Shown here: positions 25,501 to 32,931 of the stretch, piece by piece
How the letters are laid out: every line of letters starts with the position of its first letter
Numbering within the stretch: the first letter of the stretch is position 1
Assembly: GCF_003610895.1 (NCBI RefSeq)
Contig: NZ_MCAS01000020.1
Coordinates: 56,585-120,584, forward strand
DNA: 64,000 nucleotides
Source: Paraburkholderia fungorum
Lineage (GTDB): Bacteria > Pseudomonadota > Gammaproteobacteria > Burkholderiales > Burkholderiaceae
Direction of reading: 5' to 3'
Notes under the pieces: model-generated
Databases searched by the model: none
What the model saw: only the letters and a program-made list of their open reading frames with translations
What the model was told of the DNA's origin: nothing
Program-made: the position numbers and the translations under genes

Positions 25501-26664
25501 ACAGAACGTGATCTCTCCAATCGAAGCGTGAGCAATCAACACCTTCGCGAGCGTGCGGACCAGCTTGCGCTTGCCGACCGCCGGAAAAACGAATTCCTGG
25601 CCATGCTAGGCCATGAGCTCCGCAATCCGCTTGCCGCACTTGTTTCTGCGGGCAACCTGCTGGTCTCCGAATCGGCGGGAGATGCGCGGAAAAACTGGGC
25701 CGCCGGTGTCATACAGCGACAGGTACGGGCAATGATGCACCTGGTGAACGACATGCTTGATATCACGCGGATCACGAGCGGCAGCATTGAATTGAACCGG
25801 CAGACCGTATTGCTGAAGACCGTGGTCCAGAGTGCGATCGAGGTTTGCCAGCCGATCATCGATGAACGTCATCACACGCTCTCGGTCTCGCTTCCGGAAG
25901 AGCCTGTCTATTTACACGCGGATGCGACCCGTCTGTCGCAGGTCATTGAGAACATCGTGATCAATGCCGCAAAATTTACTCCGGCGGGCGGCACCATACA
26001 ACTTCGTGCGACCCGGGCGGCTGGCCGGCTTTCGCTCAGCATCAAGGACAACGGCAGGGGTATTCCGCCCTTGATGCTCGGGAGTCTTTTTGAAATGTTT
26101 GTTCAGGGCCCCGCATCGGGCCATCAGCGCCAGAGCGGGCTGGGCGTCGGGCTTTCCGTGGTCAAACGTCTCGTCGAGTTGCACGGAGGTTCGGTCAGGG
26201 CAATCAGCGACGGCAGGACAGGGAGCGAGTTCATCGTCGACCTGCCAATTGGCGCATCCCCCGGTGCGGAGGGCGACGTTGATGCACCGCTTGTCCGCAC
26301 CCCGATGCCTGCGAAGCGGATCCTCATCATCGATGACAACACAGACGCGAGCGAAGCATTGGCGATGCTTCTGGCGATCGAAGGGCACGATGTGCAAACC
26401 CGCTCGGATGGCATGTCGGGAATCGCCGCGGTGGAGACCTTCGGCCCCGATGTCGTTCTGCTCGACATCGGACTTCCGGATCAGGACGGTTACGAGGTGG
26501 CAAAGCAACTCCGGAAGTCTGGACCCGGTGGCGCAATCACTCTGATCGCAGTTACCGGATATGGCATGCCGACGGACCGCATGCGCTCTGCTGAGGCGGG
26601 TTTCGATCACCATCTGACCAAACCGGTCGACCCGGAAGGCTTGTTGCGATTATTGTCCGAATAG
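22576..26664 (+). CDS. CheB-CheR-PAS-histidine kinase-receiver fusion protein
   Basis: Cytoplasmic multidomain signalling protein of 1362 residues. In order: CheB methylesterase (about 42-225; GGSAGAL, then LTGANADGAAGL); CheR N-domain (about 245-295); CheR methyltransferase (about 300-505; VWVPGCATGEEAYS, SCRNLLIYL); a long heptad coiled coil (about 690-755; SNEEILSMNEELRSANEE); two PAS domains (about 765-985); and HisKA with phosphoacceptor H1013 in GHELRNPL. The chain ends with HATPase_c (NIVINAAKFT, KDNGRGIP, GLGVGLSVVKRL) and a receiver domain with D1297 in VLLDIGLP. No membrane helix is seen. The start is uncertain: GTG at 22576 is the longest option, and ATG at 22651 leaves the CheB domain intact. 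Such fusions occur as orphans outside chemotaxis operons, often in stress signalling. Confidence 0.92.
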   Translation: MTRTSMGHGAEGTLHSHFCGFGAQNMLGSKEQSSRVAPPAPARIVAIGGSAGALHALGQFFRAASAMPHDVAFVVVVHLSPDSESHLPELLARDTSLAVSMIEDGEPIRAGCVYVIPPKVLVGVSQGTFKLIPAVGRPEIPMPIDRLFSSLAADQHERAIGIVLTGANADGAAGLRAIKAEGGMVMAQTPESAEHSAMPRHAIATGLVDYVLPVAKMPAALIDYIERPAALSLPAMENEEHPADLDPVLRALAAAGADFRGYKRGTMERRIARRMTVNRVNSLDAYCDILRSRVEEADALSLDMMIGVTEFFRDPEAWKVLAERVLTDLLDEPEGDQPLRVWVPGCATGEEAYSMAMLLTEEIEKRNGSRKFMILASDVNRAALARARTGIYTPGVALPLGEARLDRFFHPQGDGYQVRQDLRETILFTPQNLIADPPFSRVDLISCRNLLIYLEPEAQQRVFELFHFSLNPKRYLFLGRSESTDPDSVQFQEMSKAWRIYQRSPAAAPGVSGYRFSTLTVRREEFPPTGRMGARSKGYAELVNATLLTEHHAASVLVNAAHQVLYVSGSADDYLGQPAGEPTGNILDMARESLRLKLRIVLRRAGESESGSPVSEVVSDGETPGVKITVTRPFDTTHSGKALLIIFARLPVIDRPASPVPSGIDSDLWHLESELRTTQSVLGSTIEELEESNSELRVSNEEILSMNEELRSANEELETSKEELQAVNEQLNQVNAQLEHKIGQAEALAEDVTSLLASTEIATLLLDRQGTIKRFTPSAARMLGLALPDTGHTLAEVLGAPLGETLAKDVEQVLSGATGNAEREIETATRQWYVRRVTPYVALHGKAPAGVVVTWTDITHVKRADERSRRLAAVVQDSNDAITVFDLNGRFLAWNRAATAMYGYSEAEALRMSVSNMLPRGARQDHLDFILQALHNEAFHSYETRRLAKDGRVIDVWMTMSLLLDDAGNAMGVASTERDLSNRSVSNQHLRERADQLALADRRKNEFLAMLGHELRNPLAALVSAGNLLVSESAGDARKNWAAGVIQRQVRAMMHLVNDMLDITRITSGSIELNRQTVLLKTVVQSAIEVCQPIIDERHHTLSVSLPEEPVYLHADATRLSQVIENIVINAAKFTPAGGTIQLRATRAAGRLSLSIKDNGRGIPPLMLGSLFEMFVQGPASGHQRQSGLGVGLSVVKRLVELHGGSVRAISDGRTGSEFIVDLPIGASPGAEGDVDAPLVRTPMPAKRILIIDDNTDASEALAMLLAIEGHDVQTRSDGMSGIAAVETFGPDVVLLDIGLPDQDGYEVAKQLRKSGPGGAITLIAVTGYGMPTDRMRSAEAGFDHHLTKPVDPEGLLRLLSE

Positions 26665-26668
26665 AACC

Positions 26669-27016
26669 GTGCGGCGGTCCTTGAAGCACGCGCTGTTCGC
26701 CAAAGGCGGCCGTTCGCATCGGCGAGCCAAACTGGCGGCGATGCACGAGATTTGTCGCCGGCATCACGAATCGGGGCCCCGCGATTTTTCGCTCCCAGCC
26801 ATCGGGCGCCTCGCCCAAGCCGTTGGAATCCTGAGAGGACGCGTTCGCCACCTCACGCCGTCCGAGCGCGAAGCGCTGCAGAAAGGTGTCTCGGCTGATT
26901 ACCTCGAGAAGCAGGGTTTGGCGGAGGGCACCCACGCCGAGATCGTAAACGAGCTAGGCCGGATAGTGTTCGATATCGGCTTTGCACGCGGGATACGCAA
27001 GGTCCTTGGGACCTGA
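26669..27016 (+). CDS. Small protein resembling a shortened GmtX
   Basis: A 115-residue frame from a GTG 5 bases after the kinase stop, with no clear ribosome-binding site. The segment AMHEICRRHHESGPRDFSLPAIGRL and the tail LTPSEREALQKGVSADYLEKQG...GRIVFDIGFARGIRKVLG recall the start and end of GmtX. That protein of roughly 200 residues accompanies site-specific recombinases in gamma-mobile-trio islands. The middle of such a protein seems to be missing here, as if deleted in frame. No recombinase gene is next to it. This family match is from memory and is tentative. The frame could be a functional small DNA-binding protein or a relic. Confidence 0.4.
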   Translation: MRRSLKHALFAKGGRSHRRAKLAAMHEICRRHHESGPRDFSLPAIGRLAQAVGILRGRVRHLTPSEREALQKGVSADYLEKQGLAEGTHAEIVNELGRIVFDIGFARGIRKVLGT

Positions 27017-27079
27017 CTGACCTTTGAAACGAACGATGTATTGATACATCAAAAGATAATGTCCCGAAGAGGTCAGGTG
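27011..27079. repeat. Nested inverted repeats after the GmtX-like gene
   Basis: Outer arms ACCTGAC (27011-27017) and GTCAGGT (27073-27079) enclose an inner near-palindrome GATGTAT-TG-ATACATC (27035-27050). The outer left arm overlaps the end of the small gene. Such nesting could be a recombination site, a regulator binding site or the end of a mobile element. No transposase is adjacent. Confidence 0.5.
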
Positions 27080-27221
27080 CCAGAGGCTCTTGCGTCATTG
27101 ACGTACAAACGACGCGTCTCTGGGGTATAGGTTCACAAGGGCGTGGCACGCCACTTGCGCCTCGACTCCGGCTGCACCGCGGCCATGAGTTATGCTGCGC
27201 TCCATTACCGCGCTCGCGCGC

Positions 27222-27254
27222 AATCAAAAATCAGAAATCAAAAATCAGAATCAG
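27222..27254. repeat. Tandem 14-bp direct repeat
   Basis: Two perfect adjacent copies of AATCAAAAATCAGA (27222-27235 and 27236-27249) are followed by a partial third copy. They are AT-rich in a GC-rich setting and sit directly before the start of the ArsB-type permease gene, where they could affect its expression. Confidence 0.7.
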
Positions 27255-27264
27255 GACTTGCCCG

Positions 27265-28512
27265 GTGAATTCCGTCTTTCTATCCTGGGGTATTGCCATT
27301 GCCGCCACGGCGGGGGTCATTACCCGTCCGTTCAAATGGCCCGAGGCCGTGTGGGCCGTCGCCGGCGCGTTATTACTCGTTTCGCTGGGCCTGCTTCCCG
27401 TCGATCTGGCCATTGAGGCGGTCGGCAAAGGCACGGACGTCTACCTCTTCCTGTTCGGCATGATGCTGCTATCGGAAGTCGGGCGCCGCGAAGGCCTGTT
27501 CGACTGGGTCGCCGTCTACGCGGTCAACCACGCCAAAGGTTCACCGCGAAAGCTCTTTTTACTGGTCTATCTGGTCGGCGTGGTCATCACGGCGTTTCTT
27601 TCCAATGACGCCACCGCGGTTGTCCTCACACCGGCGGTATTTGCCGCCGCGAGGAAAGCGAAGACGGATCCGCTGCCCTTGCTCTTTATCTGCGCATTCA
27701 TTGCGAATGCCGCGAGCTTCGTGCTGCCGATCTCGAACCCGGCCAATATCGTGCTGTACGGCAATCACACGCCGGCGCTCGGCGCGTGGCTGATGCGTTT
27801 CACGCTGCCTTCGCTGCTGTCGATTGTCGCGACCTATGTGCTGTTGCGCTGGAGCCAGCGCGAGGCGCTTGCCGGCACCTGCGAGACCGACCTCGAGCCG
27901 CTCGTGTTGTCGTCGAGCGGGCGCGTTGCGCTTGCGGGTATCGCGGTGACCGCCGTCGCGCTGCTGGCGGTGTCCGCCTTCGATGTCCCGCTTGGCCTGC
28001 CCACGGCGATACTCGGCGCGCTCACCGCCGCGGTGGTGCTGATCCAGGAGCGCAAATCGCCGCTGCCGATGATTCGGGAAATATCGTGGAGCGTGCTGCC
28101 GCTGGTCGCCGCGTTGTTCGTGTTGGTCGAAATGCTCGATCACACCGGCGTCATCAGGACGCTCGTCAACCTGCTGCAAGACGCGACGCTGCACAGTGAG
28201 CGCGGGACAGCCGGCTGGGCGGGCGCCATCATCGCGATCGGCAGCAATCTGATGAACAATTTACCGGCGGGCCTGATCGCCAGCTCGACCGTGCTGCAGG
28301 CGCACAGTCCGGAGCGCGTGATCGACGCGCTGATGATTGGCGTCGATCTGGGGCCGAACCTGTCGATCACGGGGTCGCTTGCAACCATCCTCTGGCTCAA
28401 CGCCATTCGCCGCGAGGGCGAGGACGTGAGCTTCATGAAATTCCTGAAAGTTGGGATCGTGGTGATGCTGCCGGCCCTCGCGCTGGCGCTGGCCGCGCGG
28501 ATCCTGATCTAG
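27265..28512 (+). CDS. ArsB-type anion permease
   Basis: Polytopic inner-membrane transporter of 415 residues with about eleven hydrophobic segments, the size and pattern of the ArsB branch of the ion-transporter superfamily. Landmarks are FLSNDATAVVLTPAVFA and NAASFVLPISNPANIVLYG in the first half. GSNLMNNLPAGLIASS and DLGPNLSITGSLATILWL, in the second half, are the paired re-entrant hairpins of the fold. No arsR or arsC is adjacent, so arsenite export is not certain; other oxyanions are possible. The GTG start at 27265 is accepted because it gives the expected first helix. The gene is single and ends one base before a convergent small gene. Confidence 0.88.
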   Translation: MNSVFLSWGIAIAATAGVITRPFKWPEAVWAVAGALLLVSLGLLPVDLAIEAVGKGTDVYLFLFGMMLLSEVGRREGLFDWVAVYAVNHAKGSPRKLFLLVYLVGVVITAFLSNDATAVVLTPAVFAAARKAKTDPLPLLFICAFIANAASFVLPISNPANIVLYGNHTPALGAWLMRFTLPSLLSIVATYVLLRWSQREALAGTCETDLEPLVLSSSGRVALAGIAVTAVALLAVSAFDVPLGLPTAILGALTAAVVLIQERKSPLPMIREISWSVLPLVAALFVLVEMLDHTGVIRTLVNLLQDATLHSERGTAGWAGAIIAIGSNLMNNLPAGLIASSTVLQAHSPERVIDALMIGVDLGPNLSITGSLATILWLNAIRREGEDVSFMKFLKVGIVVMLPALALALAARILI

Positions 28513-28513
28513 G

Positions 28514-28753
28514 CTAGGTGCCCGTCGGACGCATGGGCGGCTCGGCCGCCAGCGTTCGCACGGACTGTTCGAGTGCACGCAGCACGGTGTCGAGCCGCGC
28601 GAGACGAGCGCGCTGTGCGGGCATCAGCGACGTTCTGGGAAGCATGAGCAGCCGCTGGCGCCAATAGGACAGCGGAATGCGATCGTTGGCGGAAATCTGC
28701 CCGAATACGAGTTCGAGATGGGCAATCTCTTTGTCTATCTGTTGAAAGCTCAT
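28514..28753 (-). CDS. Hypothetical 79-residue protein
   Basis: A small cytoplasmic protein starting at an ATG with AGGA 7 bases upstream. It is mostly alpha-helical and charged (QQIDKEIAHLELVFGQI, then SYWRQRLLMLPRTSLMPAQRARLARLDTVLRALE) with no cysteine and no membrane segment. Small proteins of this look are common single genes in Burkholderia and have no assigned role. It is convergent with the ArsB-type permease with one base between stops, so no terminator separates them. I do not recognise a named family. Confidence 0.6.
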   Translation of the reverse strand: MSFQQIDKEIAHLELVFGQISANDRIPLSYWRQRLLMLPRTSLMPAQRARLARLDTVLRALEQSVRTLAAEPPMRPTGT

Positions 28754-28836
28754 CTATCGTTCCTGAAGAAGAGATGAATGGGCAACGAAACGTGTAGACG
28801 GGAGGCCGTCGGTGGGACAGATAGGTCTAACCAATA

Positions 28837-28861
28837 GACTCCAGACGGGGACTCCAGACGG
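28837..28861. repeat. Short tandem repeat (13-bp period)
   Basis: GACTCCAGACGG occurs at 28837-28848 and again at 28850-28861 in the gap between two small minus-strand genes. Nearby, an 8-bp hairpin (one G-U pair) at 28964-28982 lies beyond the end of the 29012-29224 gene and may end its transcript. The remaining bases of this gap show nothing gene-like. Confidence 0.5.
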
Positions 28862-29011
28862 TGGTACAACCAGTACGAAACGAGTAGCAAGCGCCGTACC
28901 GCACGCCGCCTTGTTGAGTTGACATCGAGCTTTCAAACGCCTGTATTGATCTGATGGGTTGACGCCGTCCTGTCAGGGCGGCCTTCGGAAGAAACCAGTC
29001 TTGTGCATGAT

Positions 29012-29224
29012 TTAATTCGCGCCAGTCTGGGGGCGGGGAACGGGCGGCGGTGCCGCCACATAGACCGGTTTGAGCGGCGTGTAGCCGTAGTAATAGACGG
29101 GGCGTGGCGGCGGTGCGTAGACCACGGCAGCGGGCAGGGTGACGATCAGCCGGGCGAACGCGGTGGACCACCAGGCCAGACCGATGGCGGTGAAGGTAGA
29201 GGCGCAGACGAGACGAATACTCAC
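29012..29224 (-). CDS. Small Pro/Tyr-rich secreted or membrane-anchored protein
   Basis: A 70-residue product from a GTG with an AGGAG site 7 bases upstream; an ATG six codons earlier lacks such spacing. A hydrophobic N-terminal segment (LVCASTFTAIGLAWWSTAFA) acts as a signal or anchor. It is followed by a proline/tyrosine tail (YAPPPRPVYYYGYTPLKPVYV, then APPPVPRPQ). Short YAPPP-type exported proteins are frequent in Burkholderiaceae and may sit in the cell envelope; their function is unknown. The gene is monocistronic and divergent from the EF-hand protein region. Confidence 0.6.
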   Translation of the reverse strand: MSIRLVCASTFTAIGLAWWSTAFARLIVTLPAAVVYAPPPRPVYYYGYTPLKPVYVAAPPPVPRPQTGAN

Positions 29225-29660
29225 TTGTTGCTCCTGAGGCATTTTGAACGGCACGGCGCGTCTTCCCTGCAGGAAGCCACGCGACTGATTCGGATTGCTT
29301 GATAACCCGCCAGGACCGCTGGCAGGCTTGAGGTCCTTGAGGCGCCAGGATGTTTGTGGCGCCGGCAGACGAAAGATACGCAAATGGCGTTCGAAACGGC
29401 AGCGCGAACTTATGTCGTTTCATGTCGCGCGAAAGTGGGGCGGAAGACAAGCGTGCGGGTGTATCAAGCGCATGAGGCGTTGGACACCGCGTTGGACAGG
29501 TAGCGCGCGCCCGCCGTGGCAGCGTCACGAAACCTTGAAATATGGCGACATGATTCTGAAATTGCCTTCCGGCTGGGCTTGCTCAAGAATTCGGCCTGTC
29601 ATCGAACGGATCGCGGCGGTTTGCAGGCGACGCACGATGACTCAATCGAAGGAGTCAGTC
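29225..29660. other. Intergenic region before the EF-hand gene
   Basis: About 435 bases with no supported gene. Open frames here lack ribosome-binding sites and have Arg/Trp-rich, non-protein-like translations. It should carry the divergent promoters of the small Pro/Tyr protein and the EF-hand protein. Confidence 0.4.
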
Positions 29661-29954
29661 ATGAAGAAGTTGATCGCCGTTGTGCTGCTGTGCTGCGCAT
29701 CCACCGTCACGTTCGCCCAAACGGCCGCACCGCAGGGCGGCAATCCCCAGCGCATGGAGCGCATGGCGCAACAGCTGCAGACGCGCTTTGCGAATGCCAA
29801 CACCACGAACGACGGCAAGCTCACGAAAGCACAGGCCGCCGCGGGCATGCCGATGGTCGCGAAGCATTTCGATGAAATCGACACGCAGAAAGCGGGCTAT
29901 ATTACGTTGCCGCAGATCGTGGCATTCATGCAGGAACGCGGGGCAGCGCACTGA
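29661..29954 (+). CDS. Small periplasmic EF-hand-like protein
   Basis: A 97-residue exported protein with AAGGAG 6 bases before the ATG. The signal peptide (KKLIAVVLLCCASTVTFA) ends before QTAAPQGG. The mature part holds two helix-loop-helix units. NANTTNDGKLTKAQAAAGMP supplies Asn/Asp/Lys in EF-hand loop positions, and DEIDTQKAGYITLPQIVAFM is a second, imperfect loop. Calcium binding by the first loop is plausible, although the acidic set is incomplete. Similar short proteins are common next to two-component systems in Burkholderia, and here an OmpR/EnvZ-type pair begins 129 bases downstream. A sensory or metal-buffer role is only a guess. Confidence 0.75.
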   Translation: MKKLIAVVLLCCASTVTFAQTAAPQGGNPQRMERMAQQLQTRFANANTTNDGKLTKAQAAAGMPMVAKHFDEIDTQKAGYITLPQIVAFMQERGAAH

Positions 29955-30083
29955 GCCGCGCGGACATCGGCAGGATCGTAGGATGGCTGTTTATCCTGTC
30001 GTTCCAGGTGCGGGTGCAGCGCGAGGCCAAACGGCTCGCGGCGCGCCATGCACCGCCCGACGTCTGAACCGAGGAGCTTTCGT

Positions 30084-30797
30084 ATGGAACGCCCCGCCAG
30101 AATTATCGTGCTCGACGACGAAGCCGAACTGCGCAACATGCTGCAGCGTTTCCTGCGCGGCCACGGTTTCGACGTGCGCGTCGCGGAAGACGGCAAGCGC
30201 CTCGACCGTTATCTGGAGCGCGAGCCGTTCGACCTGCTGGTGCTCGATCTGATGATCGGCGAAGAAGACGGCCTTGCCATCTGCGCACGTTTGCGCGAGC
30301 AGGGGCAAACGCTGCCGATCCTGATGCTGACTGCCAAGGGCGATCCGCTCGACAGGGTGGCGGGCCTCGAAATCGGCGCCGACGACTATCTCGCCAAACC
30401 ATTCCTGCCGCGCGAACTGGTAGCGCGAATCAATGCGCTGCTGCGCCGCCAGAAGATCGCCTCGGGCGATGTCACCGTGACTTCGCAGAGCGTGCGTTTC
30501 GGCGATTTCAGTCTCGATGTCGGCAAGCAGGAGCTCTCACGCACGGGAGCATTGCTGGAGATTCATTCGGCGCAGATGTTGCTGCTGGTTGCGCTGGCTT
30601 CTTCGCCGAACCGGCCCGTGAGCCGTGACAATCTGCTGGCGCGCGCCCGTGGTCGTGATCACGACGCGCTCGATCGAAGTATTGACGTCCAGGTGCTGCG
30701 GCTGCGGCAGATCATCGAGGAAGACCCGTCGAAACCGCGTTTCATCAAGACCGTGTGGGGCGTCGGCTACATGCTGGTCGCGGACGTCGACTCATGA
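30084..30797 (+). CDS. OmpR-family response regulator
   Basis: DNA-binding response regulator of 237 residues with GAGGAG 8 bases before the ATG. The receiver domain (residues about 7-120) has the acidic pair in LDDEAELR, the phosphoacceptor D55 in LLVLDLMIGEEDG, the switch Thr in LMLTAKGD and the Lys in YLAKPF. The winged-helix output domain (about 140-235) carries NRPVSRDNLLARARGRDHDALDRSIDVQVLRLR and ends KTVWGVGYML. Its stop overlaps the sensor kinase start as ATGA, so the two are co-translated. Among paired systems it is closest in feel to OmpR. Target genes are unknown. Confidence 0.93.
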   Translation: MERPARIIVLDDEAELRNMLQRFLRGHGFDVRVAEDGKRLDRYLEREPFDLLVLDLMIGEEDGLAICARLREQGQTLPILMLTAKGDPLDRVAGLEIGADDYLAKPFLPRELVARINALLRRQKIASGDVTVTSQSVRFGDFSLDVGKQELSRTGALLEIHSAQMLLLVALASSPNRPVSRDNLLARARGRDHDALDRSIDVQVLRLRQIIEEDPSKPRFIKTVWGVGYMLVADVDS

Positions 30798-32152
30798 CGC
30801 GCGCGTGGCTGCAGCGGGCGCTGCCAAGAACGCTACTGGCGCGCAATATCGCCTTGCTGATCGTGCTGGTGATGCTAAGCCAGGTGTGTTCGCTCGGCGT
30901 TCTGCTGCACTATGTGCAGCGGCCTCGCGTCGAGCGTGCGGGCGCGGTGTTTGCCACCTATGTGACGACGCTCGATGGCCTGCTTCAGGCCACGCCGCCG
31001 AACGCGCGCGCCGAATTGACCGCGCGCCTCGATGCTCGCGCGCAGTTACCCGCGGAAGCCACCGTTGAACCGGCACCCAGTTTATTGCGTGCCTATCGCA
31101 GTTATCAGCGCAACGTGTTTCTCGGCAGCTTGCGCGCGCACCTGCCTGCCGATATGCCTGCGCTCTGGCAATCCGAAGGTGGCCAGCGCCTGTGGATTCG
31201 CATGCATGCGCCGGCCGATGCGCCGCACGCGCCGTACTGGATCGCGCTGCCGATTCCGGAGGACGCGCAGGGCGCCGGACTCGACGCCGCGATCCTGTTG
31301 TCGCTCGGCCTGGGCGCGCTGGCGGCATTGACCGGCTACGTGATCCAGCGCCACCTCAACCAGCCGCTGCGGCAGTTGACGCGCGCGGCGCGGCGCGTGA
31401 GCGCCGGTGAAACGCCTGCGCCACTGCCAACCGACGGTCCGACCGAGATCGCGGAGGTCAGCAGTGCATTCAATCAGATGACGCATGCGTTGCAGCAGGC
31501 CGAGGCGACGCGCGCGTTGATGCTGGCGGGCATCTCACACGACATCCGCACGCCGCTCACCAAGCTGCGGCTCGCGATGGCCATGGCGATGCCGGACGGC
31601 AGCGACAGCAGCTTTGTGGTGGCCGCCGAGTCTTATCTGGACCAGATCGAGACGATCTTGCAGCAATTCATGGATTACGCGGGCAGTGGCGAGCGCGAAG
31701 CCGCCGAGCCGGGCGATCTCAATGCGTTGATCGAAAGGCTTGCCGGCGATTTCGCGGGGCTCGGCCACGAGTTTGCACTCTCGCTCGCGGTGTTGCCCGC
31801 CATCGCGTATCGGCCGATCAGCATGATGCGGCTCCTGATGAACCTGATGCAGAACGCGATCGTCTATGGCGGCAGCGGACTCGCCGTGCGAAGTTGGGCC
31901 ACGGGCGAAGCCGTGTATGTGGCGGTTGGCGATCGCGGCAAAGGGCTATCCGCAGAAGAGCTGGAGCAACTGAAGGCGCCGTTTCAGCGTGGCCACAATG
32001 CTCGTGCGCATAGTGGCGGCACCGGCTTGGGGCTGGCGATCGTCGAGCGGATCGCGCGGCTGCACCACGGCGGTTTGCAGTTTCATGCGCGTGAGGGTGG
32101 TGGGCTGGAGGTGTGGGTGGTGTTGCCGCTGGTGTTCTCGCTCACGCCCTAG
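30794..32152 (+). CDS. EnvZ-like sensor histidine kinase
   Basis: Membrane histidine kinase of 452 residues, partner of the OmpR-type regulator just upstream. The first helix is near residues 16-36 (NIALLIVLVMLSQVCSLGV), followed by a periplasmic sensor loop of about 120 residues. The second helix is near residues 160-185 (AAILLSLGLGALAALTGYVI). A HAMP linker (LNQPLRQLTRAARRV) leads to HisKA with phosphoacceptor H249 in AGISHDIRTPLTKLRL. The ATPase domain has LLMNLMQNAIVYGG, VAVGDRGKGL and GGTGLGLAIVERI. Overall architecture and the short HisKA spacing match the EnvZ/RstB group. The stimulus is not evident. Confidence 0.92.
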   Translation: MTRAWLQRALPRTLLARNIALLIVLVMLSQVCSLGVLLHYVQRPRVERAGAVFATYVTTLDGLLQATPPNARAELTARLDARAQLPAEATVEPAPSLLRAYRSYQRNVFLGSLRAHLPADMPALWQSEGGQRLWIRMHAPADAPHAPYWIALPIPEDAQGAGLDAAILLSLGLGALAALTGYVIQRHLNQPLRQLTRAARRVSAGETPAPLPTDGPTEIAEVSSAFNQMTHALQQAEATRALMLAGISHDIRTPLTKLRLAMAMAMPDGSDSSFVVAAESYLDQIETILQQFMDYAGSGEREAAEPGDLNALIERLAGDFAGLGHEFALSLAVLPAIAYRPISMMRLLMNLMQNAIVYGGSGLAVRSWATGEAVYVAVGDRGKGLSAEELEQLKAPFQRGHNARAHSGGTGLGLAIVERIARLHHGGLQFHAREGGGLEVWVVLPLVFSLTP

Positions 32153-32162
32153 TCGAGCCCGC

Positions 32163-32429
32163 TCATTTCCTGTCCAGCCACGCGTCCAGTCCCACCCGGA
32201 AGGCCACGCCCGCGATAACCGGCACGGTCAGCATCAGAATGATGCCGAAGTTGGGAATCTCGTCGCCGTAGGTAATCGGACCGTAGAGTACGACCGTCGC
32301 CACGATCGCGAAGACCACCACGCCGACCGCAACCATCAGCAGGTTGCGCGACACAATGGACAGATCCTTGCGCTTTGCCTTGTCCGGCTTGGTGCTGGCG
32401 GTGGGAACTTCGTCGTGTTGGGCGGGCAT
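32163..32429 (-). CDS. DUF2964-type small membrane protein
   Basis: An 88-residue protein with a charged N-terminus (PTASTKPDKAKRKDLSIVSRN) and two hydrophobic helices (LLMVAVGVVVFAIVATVVL and IILMLTVPVIAGVAFRVGL). The layout matches DUF2964, a family largely restricted to Burkholderiaceae. The ATG at 32429 is preferred to an upstream one because the longer frame adds only a basic, non-conserved leader. It is convergent with the sensor kinase with 10 bases between the stops. Function is unknown. The 180 bases upstream hold no gene. Confidence 0.65.
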   Translation of the reverse strand: MPAQHDEVPTASTKPDKAKRKDLSIVSRNLLMVAVGVVVFAIVATVVLYGPITYGDEIPNFGIILMLTVPVIAGVAFRVGLDAWLDRK

Positions 32430-32610
32430 GATGGTTCTCGTGGCTGGAAGAAATGCCGCGCAAGACGCGGCTGCAACTACAAATCGAAACGCAATGACAA
32501 GGTGCGGCAAGAAAGCGTAATGACAGCGCGTAATGACACCGCGCGGCGCTGATTCTCACACTAACCGGCGCGCGTTCGCATCATACCCAGGGTCGTTCGT
32601 GCCGAGCAGA

Positions 32611-32931
32611 TCAGGCAGCGCCGGCCAGCAAGCCCGCCGCGACGATCAGCAGCACGAGCGCAGCAATCGCGCCAAACCGGTAGTCGCGTTGATGCAGGAA
32701 CATCCCTAACATCAATATAAGCCGCATTACCGGCAACAGGATAAAAAGCGCGATGCCGGCGGTTACAACAGGCATGCCGGGCAGGGCACTGCCGGGGGGG
32801 CTTGCGCGCTGGCTCAGAAGGCTAATTGCAAGGCCGGTCGCAATGATGCCGCTTGCCGCCCATGTGCCGTAATGCAGGAGCTTCGCGAGCCAGTGTTCGA
32901 GCCGTCCCGCGGTGGATACGATGCGGTTCAT
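32611..32931 (-). CDS. DUF1634 family membrane protein
   Basis: A 106-residue protein with three hydrophobic segments (YGTWAASGIIATGLAISLL, VVTAGIALFILLPVMRLILMLGM and FGAIAALVLLIVAAGLLA). It starts by an ATGA overlap with the TauE/SafE gene upstream. DUF1634 proteins nearly always accompany TauE/SafE permeases and are thought to be an accessory subunit; that is known from gene neighbourhoods rather than biochemistry. It is the last gene of a three-gene unit with the GntR regulator and the permease. The next gene in the same direction lies 181 bases further on. Confidence 0.8.
   Translation of the reverse strand: MNRIVSTAGRLEHWLAKLLHYGTWAASGIIATGLAISLLSQRASPPGSALPGMPVVTAGIALFILLPVMRLILMLGMFLHQRDYRFGAIAALVLLIVAAGLLAGAA

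Noticed and set aside
29295..29660. Long N-terminal extension of the EF-hand protein frame
   Set aside because: The extension is Arg/Trp-rich and the ATG at 29661 has a perfect ribosome-binding site followed by a signal peptide.
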